From NCBI GenBank assembly GCA_046582565.1, contig JAYGED010000247.1, positions 1-34,952 of the forward strand: a stretch of 34,952 bases of DNA. The letters run 5' to 3'. Under the pieces are notes generated by a model that worked only from the letters and a program-made list of their open reading frames with translations, was not told the DNA's origin and made no database searches. Position numbers and translations under genes: made by a program. The DNA comes from JAYGED01 sp046582565 (GTDB lineage: Bacteria; Pseudomonadota; Alphaproteobacteria; JAAXGF01). Below, one piece after another: positions 22,804 through 31,349 of the stretch; position 1 is the stretch's first letter, and every line of letters begins with the position of its first letter.

Positions 22804-24576
22804 ATGACCGCATTTACCGCACCCCTGGCCGACATCCGCGCCGCCCTCAACATTCATGGCAGGCTCGATGATGTGTTGCGGCTGCCCGGCTGCGAGGAGC
22901 TGTCACCGACGCTGATCGACGCCATCCTCGAAGAGGCCGGCAAGTTCGCCAATGAGGTTCTGGCGCCGCTTAATGCGCCCGGCGACCGTCAGGGAAGCCG
23001 TCTGGTGGATGGCGAGGTGCTCACCCCCGACGGGTTTGCGCAAGCCTATGCCGGTTTCGCCGACGGCGGCTGGGCCGGGCTGACCGCCGATGTGCAATTC
23101 GGCGGCCAGGGCCTGCCTCATGTTTTGGAGGCGGCGCTGTCCGAAATCTGGTCGTCGGCCAACATGGCCTTCTCTCTCTGCCCTATGTTGAGCAGATCGG
23201 CGATAAAGGCCCTGAGTTCGCACGGCAGCGACGAACAACAACGCCTCTATCTGCCCAAGCTGGTTTCCGGCCACTGGACCGGCACCATGGACCTGACCGA
23301 ACCTCAGGCCGGTTCAGACGTCGGCGCCCTGAAGACCAAAGCGGTGCGCCAGGGCGATCACTACCGCATCAAGGGCGAGAAAATATTCATCACCTATGGC
23401 GATCACGATCTCGCCGAGAACATCATCCATATGGTGCTGGCGCGCACCCCGGACGCCCCCCCGGGGGTGCGCGGGATTTCCCTGTTCCTGGTGCCCAAGT
23501 TTCTGGTCAATCCCGACGGCAGTCTGGGCGAGCGAAATGATCTGCGCTGCGTCTCGCTGGAGCAGAAGCTGGGCATCAAGGGGAGCCCGACGGCGGTGAT
23601 GGCTTACGGCGAAAACGCCGCAAATGATGGTGGCGCCCTGGGCTGGCTTGTGGGGGTGGAGAACCAGGGTCTCGAATGCATGTTCACCATGATGAACGAC
23701 GCCCGCATCGCCGTCGGCATCGAGGGGCTGGCCATTGCCGAGCGCGCCTATCAGGGCGCTCTTGCCTATGCCAGGGAGCGCGTCCAGGGCCGTCGCGACG
23801 GCGCCCCGGCGTCGATCATCCAATATCCTGACGTGCGCCGCATGCTGCTGACCATGAAGACGCGCATCGCCGCCGTGCGCGGGCTGATCTATTACACCGC
23901 CCAGGCGCTCGACGGCGCCGTACGCCACGGTGACCCCGATGAGCGGGCGCGCTGCCAGGCAACGGTCGACCTGCTGACCCCGGTGGTCAAGGCGTTCTCG
24001 ACCGACATGGGCGTGGAGGTCGCTTCTCTCGGCATCCAGGTGCACGGCGGTATGGGCTACATCGAGGAGACCGGCGCCGCCCAGCATTACCGCGACGCGC
24101 GTATCGCGCCGATCTACGAAGGCACCAACGGCATCCAGGCGAGCGACCTTCTGCGCCGCAAGCTGATGCGCGACAAGGGTGCGGCGGCGCACGCCCTGAT
24201 CGCCGACATGGAGGCCCTGGACGAGCCCCTGTCCCGCGCCAACCACGCCGACATGGCGGCGGTCCGGCGCTCTCTCGCCAAGGGCGCCACCGCCTTGCGC
24301 CGGGCGACCGACTGGCTGGTCGAAACCCATGGCTCAAACCCCGACCTCGCCGCCGCCGGGGCGACCCCCTATCTTGTCTTGTTGGGCACGGTCACCGGCG
24401 GCTGGCGCATGGCGGCCGCGGGCCTGGCGGCGCTGAACAACGGCGATGAAGGATGCGCCGGTATCGGATGCGCGCGCTTCTACGCCGATCAGGAATTATC
24501 AAAAGCCGAGGCCATGGCCAGTGTCGTCACCGATGGCGGCAGCAGCATCATGGCCCTCAGCGAGGAGCAGTTTTAG
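22804..24576 (+). CDS. Acyl-CoA dehydrogenase, long (DmdC-like) type
   Basis: A 590-residue flavoenzyme that desaturates an acyl-CoA and passes electrons to ETF. It is longer than classic acyl-CoA dehydrogenases (~380) because of an N-terminal extension and a C-terminal Acyl-CoA_dh_C domain (about 460-590). Marks are TMDLTEPQAGSDVGALKTKA, EKIFITYGDHD, QVHGGMGYIEETGAAQHYRDARIAPIYEG; E439 in IYEGTNG is the expected catalytic base. This architecture includes 3-methylmercaptopropionyl-CoA dehydrogenase but many other enzymes too. ATG 22804 is preferred over TTG 22801. Its stop directly abuts the next start (TAGATG). Confidence 0.92.
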   Translation: MTAFTAPLADIRAALNIHGRLDDVLRLPGCEELSPTLIDAILEEAGKFANEVLAPLNAPGDRQGSRLVDGEVLTPDGFAQAYAGFADGGWAGLTADVQFGGQGLPHVLEAALSEIWSSANMAFSLCPMLSRSAIKALSSHGSDEQQRLYLPKLVSGHWTGTMDLTEPQAGSDVGALKTKAVRQGDHYRIKGEKIFITYGDHDLAENIIHMVLARTPDAPPGVRGISLFLVPKFLVNPDGSLGERNDLRCVSLEQKLGIKGSPTAVMAYGENAANDGGALGWLVGVENQGLECMFTMMNDARIAVGIEGLAIAERAYQGALAYARERVQGRRDGAPASIIQYPDVRRMLLTMKTRIAAVRGLIYYTAQALDGAVRHGDPDERARCQATVDLLTPVVKAFSTDMGVEVASLGIQVHGGMGYIEETGAAQHYRDARIAPIYEGTNGIQASDLLRRKLMRDKGAAAHALIADMEALDEPLSRANHADMAAVRRSLAKGATALRRATDWLVETHGSNPDLAAAGATPYLVLLGTVTGGWRMAAAGLAALNNGDEGCAGIGCARFYADQELSKAEAMASVVTDGGSSIMALSEEQF

Positions 24577-25746
24577 ATGGCCCTCTCGGCCTATAGAGTG
24601 CTGGACCTGACCCGGGTGCGGGCCGGGCCGACGGCGGTGCGCCAGCTGGCCGATTGGGGAGCCCGGGTGATCAAGGTCGAGGCCCCGGCGAACCTTGGCG
24701 ATCTTGAACTCGGCGGGCCGCGCCATGGCTTCGACTTTCAGAATCTCCATCGCAACAAACGCAGCTTGACCCTCAATCTCAAGCATACGTCCGGCGTCGC
24801 CCTGTTCAAACGCATGGTCGAGGACGCCGACGTGTTGGTCGAGAACTACCGCCCGGCGGTCAAGCATCGCCTGGGCGTCGACTACGAGACCTTGCGCGCC
24901 ATCAACCCGCGCCTGGTCTATGCCTCAATCTCAGGCTTCGGCGAGGACGGCCCCTATGCGAACCGCCCCGGCGTCGATCAGATCGCCCAGGGCATGGGCG
25001 GCCTGATGTCGATCACCGGCAAGCCGGGCGAAGGGCCCATGCGCGTCGGCATCCCGATCGCCGATCTCACCGGCGGGCTGTATTGCGCCATCGGTATCCT
25101 GGTCGCCCTGCTCGAGCGCGAATCCTCCGGCCAGGGCCAATGGGTCACCACCTCGCTCCTGCAGGCCCAGATCGCCATGCTCGATTTCCAGGCGGCGCGC
25201 TGGCTAAAGGACGGCGAGGTCGCCGGCCAGGCGGGCAACGATCATCCGACCGGCATTCCCACCGGGGTTTTCAAAACCGCCGACGGCCATATCAATATCG
25301 GCGCCTCGGGCGGCTCCCTCTATGAGCGGATGTGCCACGCCATGGACGCCGAAGAGCTGCTCACCGACCCGGACTATGCCGACGACGACGCGCGGTCCGA
25401 CAACCGGGTGGCCCTGAACGCGGCAATCGAAGCCTATACGATCAGGCGCAGCACCGCCGAATGGGTCGAGACGCTTAATGCGGCGGGCGTGCCTTGCGGG
25501 CCGATCAATACGATCGAGCAGACCTTCGCCGACCCCCAGGTTCGCCATCTTGGCATGGCGGCCAGGATCGATCATCCGGCCCTGGGGCCCTTCGATGTGG
25601 TCGGCCAGGGGGTCAATCTCGGCCGCACCCCCTTCCATATCCATTCAGCGCCGCCCGACCAGGGCCAGCATACGGACGAGATCCTGGCCGAGCTCGGCTA
25701 TGACGATGCGGCTATCGCGGAGCTCCGTAAAGACAGTGTGATTTAG
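24577..25746 (+). CDS. Class III CoA-transferase (CaiB/BaiF family)
   Basis: A 389-residue family III CoA-transferase that moves CoA between carboxylic acids. The N-terminus LDLTRVRAGPTAVRQLADWGARVIKVE is typical, as are VENYRPAVKHRLGVDYETL and SISGFGEDGPYANRPGVDQIAQ. D134 in GVDQIAQGMGG is the expected aspartate that forms the acyl anhydride with substrate. The gene begins immediately after the dehydrogenase stop and ends nine bases before the crotonase gene. It could charge the same acid as the nearby ligase, using a CoA donor instead of ATP. Confidence 0.92.
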   Translation: MALSAYRVLDLTRVRAGPTAVRQLADWGARVIKVEAPANLGDLELGGPRHGFDFQNLHRNKRSLTLNLKHTSGVALFKRMVEDADVLVENYRPAVKHRLGVDYETLRAINPRLVYASISGFGEDGPYANRPGVDQIAQGMGGLMSITGKPGEGPMRVGIPIADLTGGLYCAIGILVALLERESSGQGQWVTTSLLQAQIAMLDFQAARWLKDGEVAGQAGNDHPTGIPTGVFKTADGHINIGASGGSLYERMCHAMDAEELLTDPDYADDDARSDNRVALNAAIEAYTIRRSTAEWVETLNAAGVPCGPINTIEQTFADPQVRHLGMAARIDHPALGPFDVVGQGVNLGRTPFHIHSAPPDQGQHTDEILAELGYDDAAIAELRKDSVI

Positions 25747-25755
25747 GAGACATCG

Positions 25756-26541
25756 ATGAGCAATAAACTACTCGCCGAGAAGGACGGGCCGATCGGCTGG
25801 CTGACCTTCAACAACCCGGCCCGGCGCAATGCGCTGAGCTATGCCATGTGGGACGGCATCGCCCCGATCATGGCGGATTTCGCTGATGACCCCGACATCC
25901 GGGTGGTTGTGCTCCGGGGCGTTGGGGGCGCCGCCTTTTGCGCCGGAGCCGACATCTCCGAATTCGAGACCCAGCGCTCAACCCCCGAACAGGTCGCCCA
26001 TTATGACGCCGCCGGAGACCGCGCCGCGGCCAGTATCCAGGGCATCAACAAGCCGACGATCGCCATGATCGAAGGCTTCTGCATGGGCGGCGGCGTGGGT
26101 CTCGCGCTCGATTGCGACCTGCGCATGGCCAATCAGAGCGCGCGCTTCGGCATACCGGCGGCCAAGCTCGGCATTGGCTATGACCACCCCGGCGTCGCCC
26201 GCCTGATCGATGTGGTGGGGCCGTCCTTCGCCAAGGCGATTTTCTTCACCGGCGGCCAATTTTCCGCCGATGAAGCCCTGACCATGGGGCTGATCACCAA
26301 GCTCGCCGCCGATGATGAGCTGGAAGCCGATGTGCGCGGCTATGCCCAGGCCATCGCCGCCAACGCGCCGCTTTCCCTGCATTGCATCAAGACCACCGTC
26401 GATGAGCTGAGCCAGCGCGACCGCGCCCCGGACTACGCGGCTTGCGAAGCCCTGGTGACGCGCTGCTTTGAGAGCGAGGATTACGCGGAAGGCCGCCGCG
26501 CCTTCATGGAAAAGCGCAAACCGGTGTTTCGCGGGCGTTAG
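25756..26541 (+). CDS. Enoyl-CoA hydratase/isomerase family protein without the usual catalytic glutamates
   Basis: A 261-residue crotonase-fold protein. The oxyanion-hole regions are intact (FCAGADISEFE and MIEGFCMGGGVGLALDCDLRMA). However, by alignment to rat enoyl-CoA hydratase, the positions of Glu144 and Glu164 are G115 (GGVGL) and A135 (GIPAAKLGIGY). A simple syn-hydratase reaction is therefore unlikely; isomerisation, C-C or thioester cleavage, or another crotonase reaction is possible. GGAGACATCG precedes the start. It is the last gene of the dehydrogenase/CoA-transferase operon, followed by a hairpin. Confidence 0.9.
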   Translation: MSNKLLAEKDGPIGWLTFNNPARRNALSYAMWDGIAPIMADFADDPDIRVVVLRGVGGAAFCAGADISEFETQRSTPEQVAHYDAAGDRAAASIQGINKPTIAMIEGFCMGGGVGLALDCDLRMANQSARFGIPAAKLGIGYDHPGVARLIDVVGPSFAKAIFFTGGQFSADEALTMGLITKLAADDELEADVRGYAQAIAANAPLSLHCIKTTVDELSQRDRAPDYAACEALVTRCFESEDYAEGRRAFMEKRKPVFRGR

Positions 26542-26560
26542 AACAATCCCGGATTGTTCT
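26540..26560 (+). terminator. Hairpin at the end of the acyl-CoA operon
   Basis: AGAACAATCC (26540-26549) and GGATTGTTCT (26551-26560) form a perfect 10-bp stem with one unpaired base between them (in RNA a 4-5 base loop with a shorter stem). It starts within the crotonase stop codon. No U-tract follows, so it may be an mRNA 3' end stabiliser or a weak terminator. The remaining gap to 26628 includes a second GCGGCG/CGCCGC pair and, just before the convergent gene's stop, T-rich runs. Confidence 0.5.
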
Positions 26561-26628
26561 GATTGCGGCGAATGCTGCAATCCGCCGCGAAGCGAGCGCA
26601 AGCCTGCGTGGCATTTGAACGCAAATTT

Positions 26629-28044
26629 TTAAGTTTTTTCCTTTGAGCCGACGAGTCCCGCCGGGGCGAGGCTGGTGAGAAAGCGATCGATGCGTGACGG
26701 GGTGCGTCCCTGATCCTCGGCATGGTCCCTGCGCAGGACAGCGCGGCGCACCAGATTACCGCCGATATAGCGGAACGGCTCGGGCGGGAAGGCGCCGTGG
26801 GGCCCGGTTGTGAAGCCGTTGTTGGACCATTCGTCGTCGAGACCGAGGGCCAGGGAGGCAAGGATACGCCCCCCCAGATAGGACGGCCCGACGCCGTTGC
26901 CGGTATAGCCGTGGCCGTAGACAACCGCCGGGCAGCGCGGCAAGCGGCCGAAGAACGGAAGACCGGTAGCGGTGCGCGTCGCCGGCCCGCGCCAGGCCGC
27001 CGCAATGGGCACATCGGCGAGGCTCGGATAGAAGCTCTCCAGAGTACCGCGCAACATCTCCCGGCACGGCGTGGGACCGTCGAAGCGGCTTCCCAGACGG
27101 CCGGCGAAGGGGATGGCACTACCGCCCCGGCCCCAGCTCAAGCGGCCGTCGATAGTGCTGCGGTAGTAATTCACCATGATGCGCGAATCCGAAATCGCGG
27201 TGCCGTTGTCCAGGCCGAGATAGGCGAGGCGCTCGGGCGCCGGTTCGGTGATCAGAGCATCGACGGCGACGGGTAGGATCGTGCGGCGGAATTCGGGCAG
27301 CTCATGGGCCCAGGCATTGAGCGCCAGAACAACGCAATCGGCACGCACCGCGCCGCGTCTGGTCTTGACCCCGGGACGGGGCTCGCGCACCAGCTCCATC
27401 ATCGGCGATTTCTCGAAAATGCGCACGCCTTGGGCCAGAGCGGCGCGGCGCAGACCCCGGGCGAGCAACGCCGGTTGCAGGGTCGCCACGCTGATCTCGA
27501 ACACCCCGCCCCTGTGGCGGGCGGAACCGGTGCGCTCGGCCATGGCCTCGCTCGACACGGCTTCGAAAGGATGCAGGCCGAGTTTGTCGAGGGCCTCGAC
27601 CGTATCCGACCAGGCGTCCATCTGGGCCCGGTTCGAGGCGGTCCAGAGCCAGCCGTCGTGGCGGAATTGGGCGTCGATGCCGTGATCCCGGCAAAAGCCG
27701 CCGATCTCGCTGACCGCGAGCTGCGAAGCCCGCAGCAGGGTCGAGCCCTCCTGGGCGCCGCATATCTTGAGAACCGTCGCCGCCTTGGACATCCAGCTCA
27801 TGCAGAAGCCGCCGTTGCGGCCGCTGGCGCCGCCGCCGCAGATGTCGCGCTCGATAATCACCACATCCAGGGCCGGCTCCAGAGCCTTGATGCGCAACGC
27901 CGTCCACAGGCCGGTGAAGCCGCCGCCGACGATACAGACATCGACGGACAGCTCGCCGGTGAGGGGGGCTGTGTCGTCTTCGCCTTCCCGGGATAGAGCT
28001 TGCTGTAACCAATAGCTGCGCATGATGCGCGCAGTATTGCTCAT
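26629..28044 (-). CDS. FAD-dependent amine/amino-acid oxidase (DadA/PuuB-like)
   Basis: A flavoprotein of about 471 residues in the DAO/DadA family. The dinucleotide fold reads VDVCIVGGGFTGLWTALRIK, followed by GGGASGRNGGFC. The C-terminal FAD motif is VVYGHGYTGNGVGPSYLGG. Relatives oxidise the C-N bond of amino acids or of gamma-glutamylputrescine. The start is uncertain: ATG at 28062, 28044 or 28023 are all in frame, none with a good ribosome binding site. Homologues usually begin close to MRSYWLQQAL, which favours the inner two. It is divergent from a D-2-hydroxyacid dehydrogenase with only 27 bases between the chosen starts. Confidence 0.87.
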   Translation of the reverse strand: MSNTARIMRSYWLQQALSREGEDDTAPLTGELSVDVCIVGGGFTGLWTALRIKALEPALDVVIIERDICGGGASGRNGGFCMSWMSKAATVLKICGAQEGSTLLRASQLAVSEIGGFCRDHGIDAQFRHDGWLWTASNRAQMDAWSDTVEALDKLGLHPFEAVSSEAMAERTGSARHRGGVFEISVATLQPALLARGLRRAALAQGVRIFEKSPMMELVREPRPGVKTRRGAVRADCVVLALNAWAHELPEFRRTILPVAVDALITEPAPERLAYLGLDNGTAISDSRIMVNYYRSTIDGRLSWGRGGSAIPFAGRLGSRFDGPTPCREMLRGTLESFYPSLADVPIAAAWRGPATRTATGLPFFGRLPRCPAVVYGHGYTGNGVGPSYLGGRILASLALGLDDEWSNNGFTTGPHGAFPPEPFRYIGGNLVRRAVLRRDHAEDQGRTPSRIDRFLTSLAPAGLVGSKEKT

Positions 28045-28071
28045 CCGCCTTTGCGATGCCATGGTCTGCTC

Positions 28072-29034
28072 ATGACCAAGGATCGTTTAATCGTCTATCC
28101 CGACGCCGACGGCGATATGGCGGCGCTCATAACGGGGCCGCGCCTGGCCCGCATCGAAGCCCTGGGCAAATTCACCGTGCATCACGGCCAGCCCAAGGAT
28201 GACGCGGACTTGCTCTCGCGTATCGACGGCGCCGCCGGCCTGTTGAGCGGCTGGGGCTTACCGGCCACGGTCATGGCCGCCGCGGCGCCGCCCCTGGAGA
28301 TTATCGCCTTCACCGGCATCGGCGTGGGCAGCTTCGTCGATCTCGATCAGGCGCAAGCCCTCGGCGTCACCGTCTGCAACACGCCGGGCTATGCGGACAA
28401 CGCCGTGGCCGAGCATGCCCTGGCCCTGTTGCTGGCGGTGGCGCGCCAGGTGCCGCGCCTGGACAGCGCCCTGCGCGCCGGCCAGTGGGATCAGTCGCGG
28501 ACGGGCTTCGAACTTCGCGGCCGGACCCTGGGCATTGTCGGCTACGGCGGCATCGGCGCGCGCATGGCCGAGCTGGGCCGGGCGCTGGGCATGACGGTGC
28601 TTGCCTGGACACGCAACCCGGCAAGCCATCCGGGGATAGCCTTTTGCGATCTCGATGACCTGCTGGCGCGAAGCGACGTGGTCTCGCTGCATGCCCCCGC
28701 CACGGCCGAGACACAGCATATGCTCGACGGTCCCAGGCTCGACCTGATGCAGCCGGACGCCGTGCTGATCAACACCGCGCGGGCCGATCTGGTGGATGAA
28801 GACGCGATGATCGAGCGCCTCGGCGACGGACGCCTGGCGGCGGCCGGGCTCGATGTCTACGGCGAGGAACCCCTGCCCCCGGGCCACGCCCTGCTGACGC
28901 TGGATAACGTGGTTCTATCGCCGCATATGGGCTATTCGACGCCCCAGGCCATCGCCGCCATTCTCGACCTCGCAATCGACGCCCTGGCGGGGTACTTTGC
29001 CGGAAGCCCCCTCAATCGGGTACCGGCCCCCTAG
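28072..29034 (+). CDS. D-isomer-specific 2-hydroxyacid dehydrogenase
   Basis: A 320-residue NAD(P)-dependent dehydrogenase that interconverts 2-keto acids and D-2-hydroxy acids. The cofactor loop is LGIVGYGGIGARMAELG; the catalytic set is R237 (INTARADLVDE), E266 (DVYGEEPLP) and H285 (LSPHMGYST). NTPGYADNAVAEHALALLLAVAR is typical of the family. A leading in-frame TTG would add seven residues; the ATG is preferred. It opens a plus-strand run with upp and a rhodanese. The substrate is not evident; phosphoglycerate and formate dehydrogenase are unlikely given the length and sequence. Confidence 0.9.
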   Translation: MTKDRLIVYPDADGDMAALITGPRLARIEALGKFTVHHGQPKDDADLLSRIDGAAGLLSGWGLPATVMAAAAPPLEIIAFTGIGVGSFVDLDQAQALGVTVCNTPGYADNAVAEHALALLLAVARQVPRLDSALRAGQWDQSRTGFELRGRTLGIVGYGGIGARMAELGRALGMTVLAWTRNPASHPGIAFCDLDDLLARSDVVSLHAPATAETQHMLDGPRLDLMQPDAVLINTARADLVDEDAMIERLGDGRLAAAGLDVYGEEPLPPGHALLTLDNVVLSPHMGYSTPQAIAAILDLAIDALAGYFAGSPLNRVPAP

Positions 29035-29054
29035 AGAACTATGAGCACACAGAC

Positions 29055-29702
29055 ATGACAACGGATTCACCCCAGGCAGACCTCACTCTGATCGACCATC
29101 CCCTGATCCAGCATAAGCTGACCCTGATGCGCGACAAGACCACAGCGGCGGCGGTGTTTCGCCAGCTGCTTCGCGAGATCGCCCATTTGATGACCTATGA
29201 GGTGCTGCGCGATCTGCCCATGGACCTGGTGCAGATCACCACGCCGATGGAGACCATTCAATCGCCTAAGCTGGCCGGCAAGAAGCTCTGCTTCATCTCG
29301 ATCCTGCGCGCCGGCAACGGCCTGCTCGAAGGCATGCTCGACCTGGTGCCCTCGGCGCGGGTCGGCCATGTGGGGCTGTATCGCGACCCCGAGACCCTGC
29401 GGCCGGTGGAATATTACAAGAAACTGCCACGCGCCATCGAAGACCGCCTCTGCATCGTCGTCGACCCTATGCTGGCGACCGGCAATTCAGCCGTGGCGGC
29501 GGTCCAGCAGGTCAAGGACGCCGGCGCCGTCAACATCAAATTCGTCTGCCTGCTGACCGCCCCCGAGGGCGCCAAGGTGTTTTCAGCGGCCCATCCCGAC
29601 GTGCCCATCTTCACCGCCGCCATCGACCGCAAACTCAACGACCACGGCTATATCCTGCCCGGCCTGGGCGACGCGGGCGACCGGATTTACGGCACCAAGT
29701 AG
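29055..29702 (+). CDS. upp: Uracil phosphoribosyltransferase
   Basis: A 215-residue salvage enzyme that makes UMP from uracil and PRPP. The N-terminal DHPLIQHKLTLMRDKTT and the C-terminal LPGLGDAGDRIYGTK are hallmarks of Upp. The PRPP loop is VVDPMLATGNSAVAAV, and the uracil-binding end (ILPGLGDAGDR) is intact. It lies 20 bases after the 2-hydroxyacid dehydrogenase and 11 bases before the rhodanese gene. Uracil salvage is functionally close to the pyrimidine degradation operon that begins about 0.5 kb downstream on the other strand. Confidence 0.95.
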   Translation: MTTDSPQADLTLIDHPLIQHKLTLMRDKTTAAAVFRQLLREIAHLMTYEVLRDLPMDLVQITTPMETIQSPKLAGKKLCFISILRAGNGLLEGMLDLVPSARVGHVGLYRDPETLRPVEYYKKLPRAIEDRLCIVVDPMLATGNSAVAAVQQVKDAGAVNIKFVCLLTAPEGAKVFSAAHPDVPIFTAAIDRKLNDHGYILPGLGDAGDRIYGTK

Positions 29703-29713
29703 GGAGCGACATG

Positions 29714-30118
29714 ATGGAACTTAAAAAAGGCGTGAAAGAGCTTGTCGCCGAAGCCATGGCGATTGTCGAGACGCTGCCGACCGACGCCGCAATCGCCCGG
29801 CATAAGAATGAAGATGTTGTGTTTGTCGATATCAGGGATGTCCGCGAACTGGAGCGTGAAGGGATGATTCCAGGGGCCTTTCACGCGTCTCGCGGAATGC
29901 TGGAATTCTGGGTTGACCCAGAGAGCCCCTACCACAAGGAGATCTTCGCTTCCGGCAAGCATTTTGTTTTCTATTGTCAGTCGGCGTGGCGGTCAGCGCT
30001 GGCCACGAAGGCCGTTCTTGAAATGGGCATGCCCCATGTTGCGCATATCGAAGGTGGGTTTAAGGCATGGAAAAATGCCGGTGGGCCGGTTGGCGAGCGG
30101 CCGTCCCGTAAAGGCTGA
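29714..30118 (+). CDS. Rhodanese-like sulfurtransferase
   Basis: A 134-residue single rhodanese domain after an N-terminal helix. VVFVDIRDVRELEREGMIPGAFHASRG matches the domain start, and the active-site cysteine is C88 in FYCQSAWRS. The six-residue loop suits a sulfur (not phosphate) substrate. The ATG at 29714 fits GGAG (29703-29706) better than the ATG immediately before it at 29711. It is the last gene of the upp run. Base composition is a little more AT-rich than its neighbours. Sulfur acceptor unknown. Confidence 0.9.
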   Translation: MELKKGVKELVAEAMAIVETLPTDAAIARHKNEDVVFVDIRDVRELEREGMIPGAFHASRGMLEFWVDPESPYHKEIFASGKHFVFYCQSAWRSALATKAVLEMGMPHVAHIEGGFKAWKNAGGPVGERPSRKG

Positions 30119-30170
30119 ACTTCGTCCTCACCAGGGATTGTTTCTGACGAAAAACCACTAGATCAAGACA

Positions 30171-31349
30171 TCACCAGCGGCGGACCACCGCGTCGGTCAG
30201 CAGCTCGACGCCCGTGTCGGTGACCAGAACAGTCTCCTCGAAATCACCGTAATAGCCGTTGTGGCGCACGCTGCGTTCGACGCAGAGCACCATGCCGGGC
30301 ACCAGCGGCGTGTGATCGTCGGGGATCAGCCAGGGCGCGTCCCAGCCCAAGCCGATGCCGTGGCCGAAGCCCAGGAAGCCGCCCTCGAGTTCGAAGCCGC
30401 AGGCCTCCAGCGCCCGACGGCCGGCAAGTGCTACGTCGGACGCCTTGGCGCCCGGAACGATAGCGGCGATGCCTGCCTGAACCGCGGCGATGGGCGCTTC
30501 ATAGGCTTCTATCTGCTGGGGCGTCGGGTCGCCGATGGATACCGAACGGGCGTGATCGAAATAATAGCCGCCGACAACGCCCGACAGGCCGACGTGGAAC
30601 CACTGGCCGTCGGACAGCGGCTCGTCGGCGCCGTAGGTCGGGAAAATACCGCCCACGGCGGCGGCGTTGGCGCCGCCCCGGCCCGAGCTCATGAAGGAAT
30701 TGTAGAGCATGCCACCGGCGGGAACCAGAACGCCTAGTCCGGCGAGCATGACGTCGCCGTGGGTGACGCCCGGTTTGGCGGCCTCGATCATGGCGTCGGT
30801 GGCGCGCGAGCCGAGGGCCGAGGAATGGCGCAGCAACTCGATCTCGCCGGGCGATTTGACCATCCGCAGGGTCTCGAGGATATCACCGGCGTCGGTCAGG
30901 TTGAGAGCGGGCAATTCAGCCGTCAATGCCTGATGGGCGCCCCAGGTCAAGACGTCCGCGCCGACGATGCCAACCTCGCCTTCGGCCATGCCCCGGGCCT
31001 TAAGCTCAGCCACCAGCGCTTCTATCATGTCGGCGGCGACAACGATGTCGTCGATCGGCACATGCGCGTCGCCCTTGACCGCCACGTCGGCGACCAGCGC
31101 TTCCGCGCCGTCCACCGGCAGCAGAACGAAGGCGTGGGCCCGCACCGTCCAGTCGGGCGCGCGGTCGGGGATGTAGGGAAAGGCCGTGTAGAAGTTTGTC
31201 AGGTACATGACATCGCCGTAGCGGTCGGTTGAGCCGCCGCCGCGCGAGCAGACCAGCAGGCCCTTGAGGCCGCGGGCGCGGGCCGCCGCTGTCGCCTTCG
31301 CCCGCCGTTCGGCAAATTCAGCCGCTGAAATCTCTGTCGTCACGGTCAT
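30171..31349 (-). CDS. M24-family (creatinase/Xaa-Pro peptidase-like) protein
   Basis: A 392-residue pita-bread-fold protein with an N-terminal creatinase-type domain. In the C-terminal domain, most metal-ligand positions of M24 peptidases are present: Asp in YYFDHARSV, His in GFGHGIGLGWDAP, Glu in VPGMVLCVERSV and Glu in YGDFEETVLV. The first Asp (usually in a V-x-x-D-x-G motif) is replaced: the segment reads WFHVGLSGVVGG. It may thus be a creatinase-like, metal-poor hydrolase of a C-N bond rather than a peptidase. A purine-rich GGGGGGAGGA lies directly before the ATG, which overlaps the stop of a gamma-glutamyltransferase fragment. Confidence 0.88.
   Translation of the reverse strand: MTVTTEISAAEFAERRAKATAAARARGLKGLLVCSRGGGSTDRYGDVMYLTNFYTAFPYIPDRAPDWTVRAHAFVLLPVDGAEALVADVAVKGDAHVPIDDIVVAADMIEALVAELKARGMAEGEVGIVGADVLTWGAHQALTAELPALNLTDAGDILETLRMVKSPGEIELLRHSSALGSRATDAMIEAAKPGVTHGDVMLAGLGVLVPAGGMLYNSFMSSGRGGANAAAVGGIFPTYGADEPLSDGQWFHVGLSGVVGGYYFDHARSVSIGDPTPQQIEAYEAPIAAVQAGIAAIVPGAKASDVALAGRRALEACGFELEGGFLGFGHGIGLGWDAPWLIPDDHTPLVPGMVLCVERSVRHNGYYGDFEETVLVTDTGVELLTDAVVRRW

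Noticed and set aside
20016..26541. DMSP demethylation cluster (DmdB, DmdC, DmdD), with metY nearby assimilating methanethiol
   Set aside because: The ligase and long dehydrogenase are compatible, but the crotonase lacks both glutamates required in DmdD and no DmdA-type demethylase is present. Ligases and dehydrogenases of these types serve many acids.
30119..30170. Bidirectional terminator between the rhodanese and M24 genes
   Set aside because: Only a 6-bp TTCGTC/GACGAA pairing with a 19-base loop is present, with no proper U-tract.
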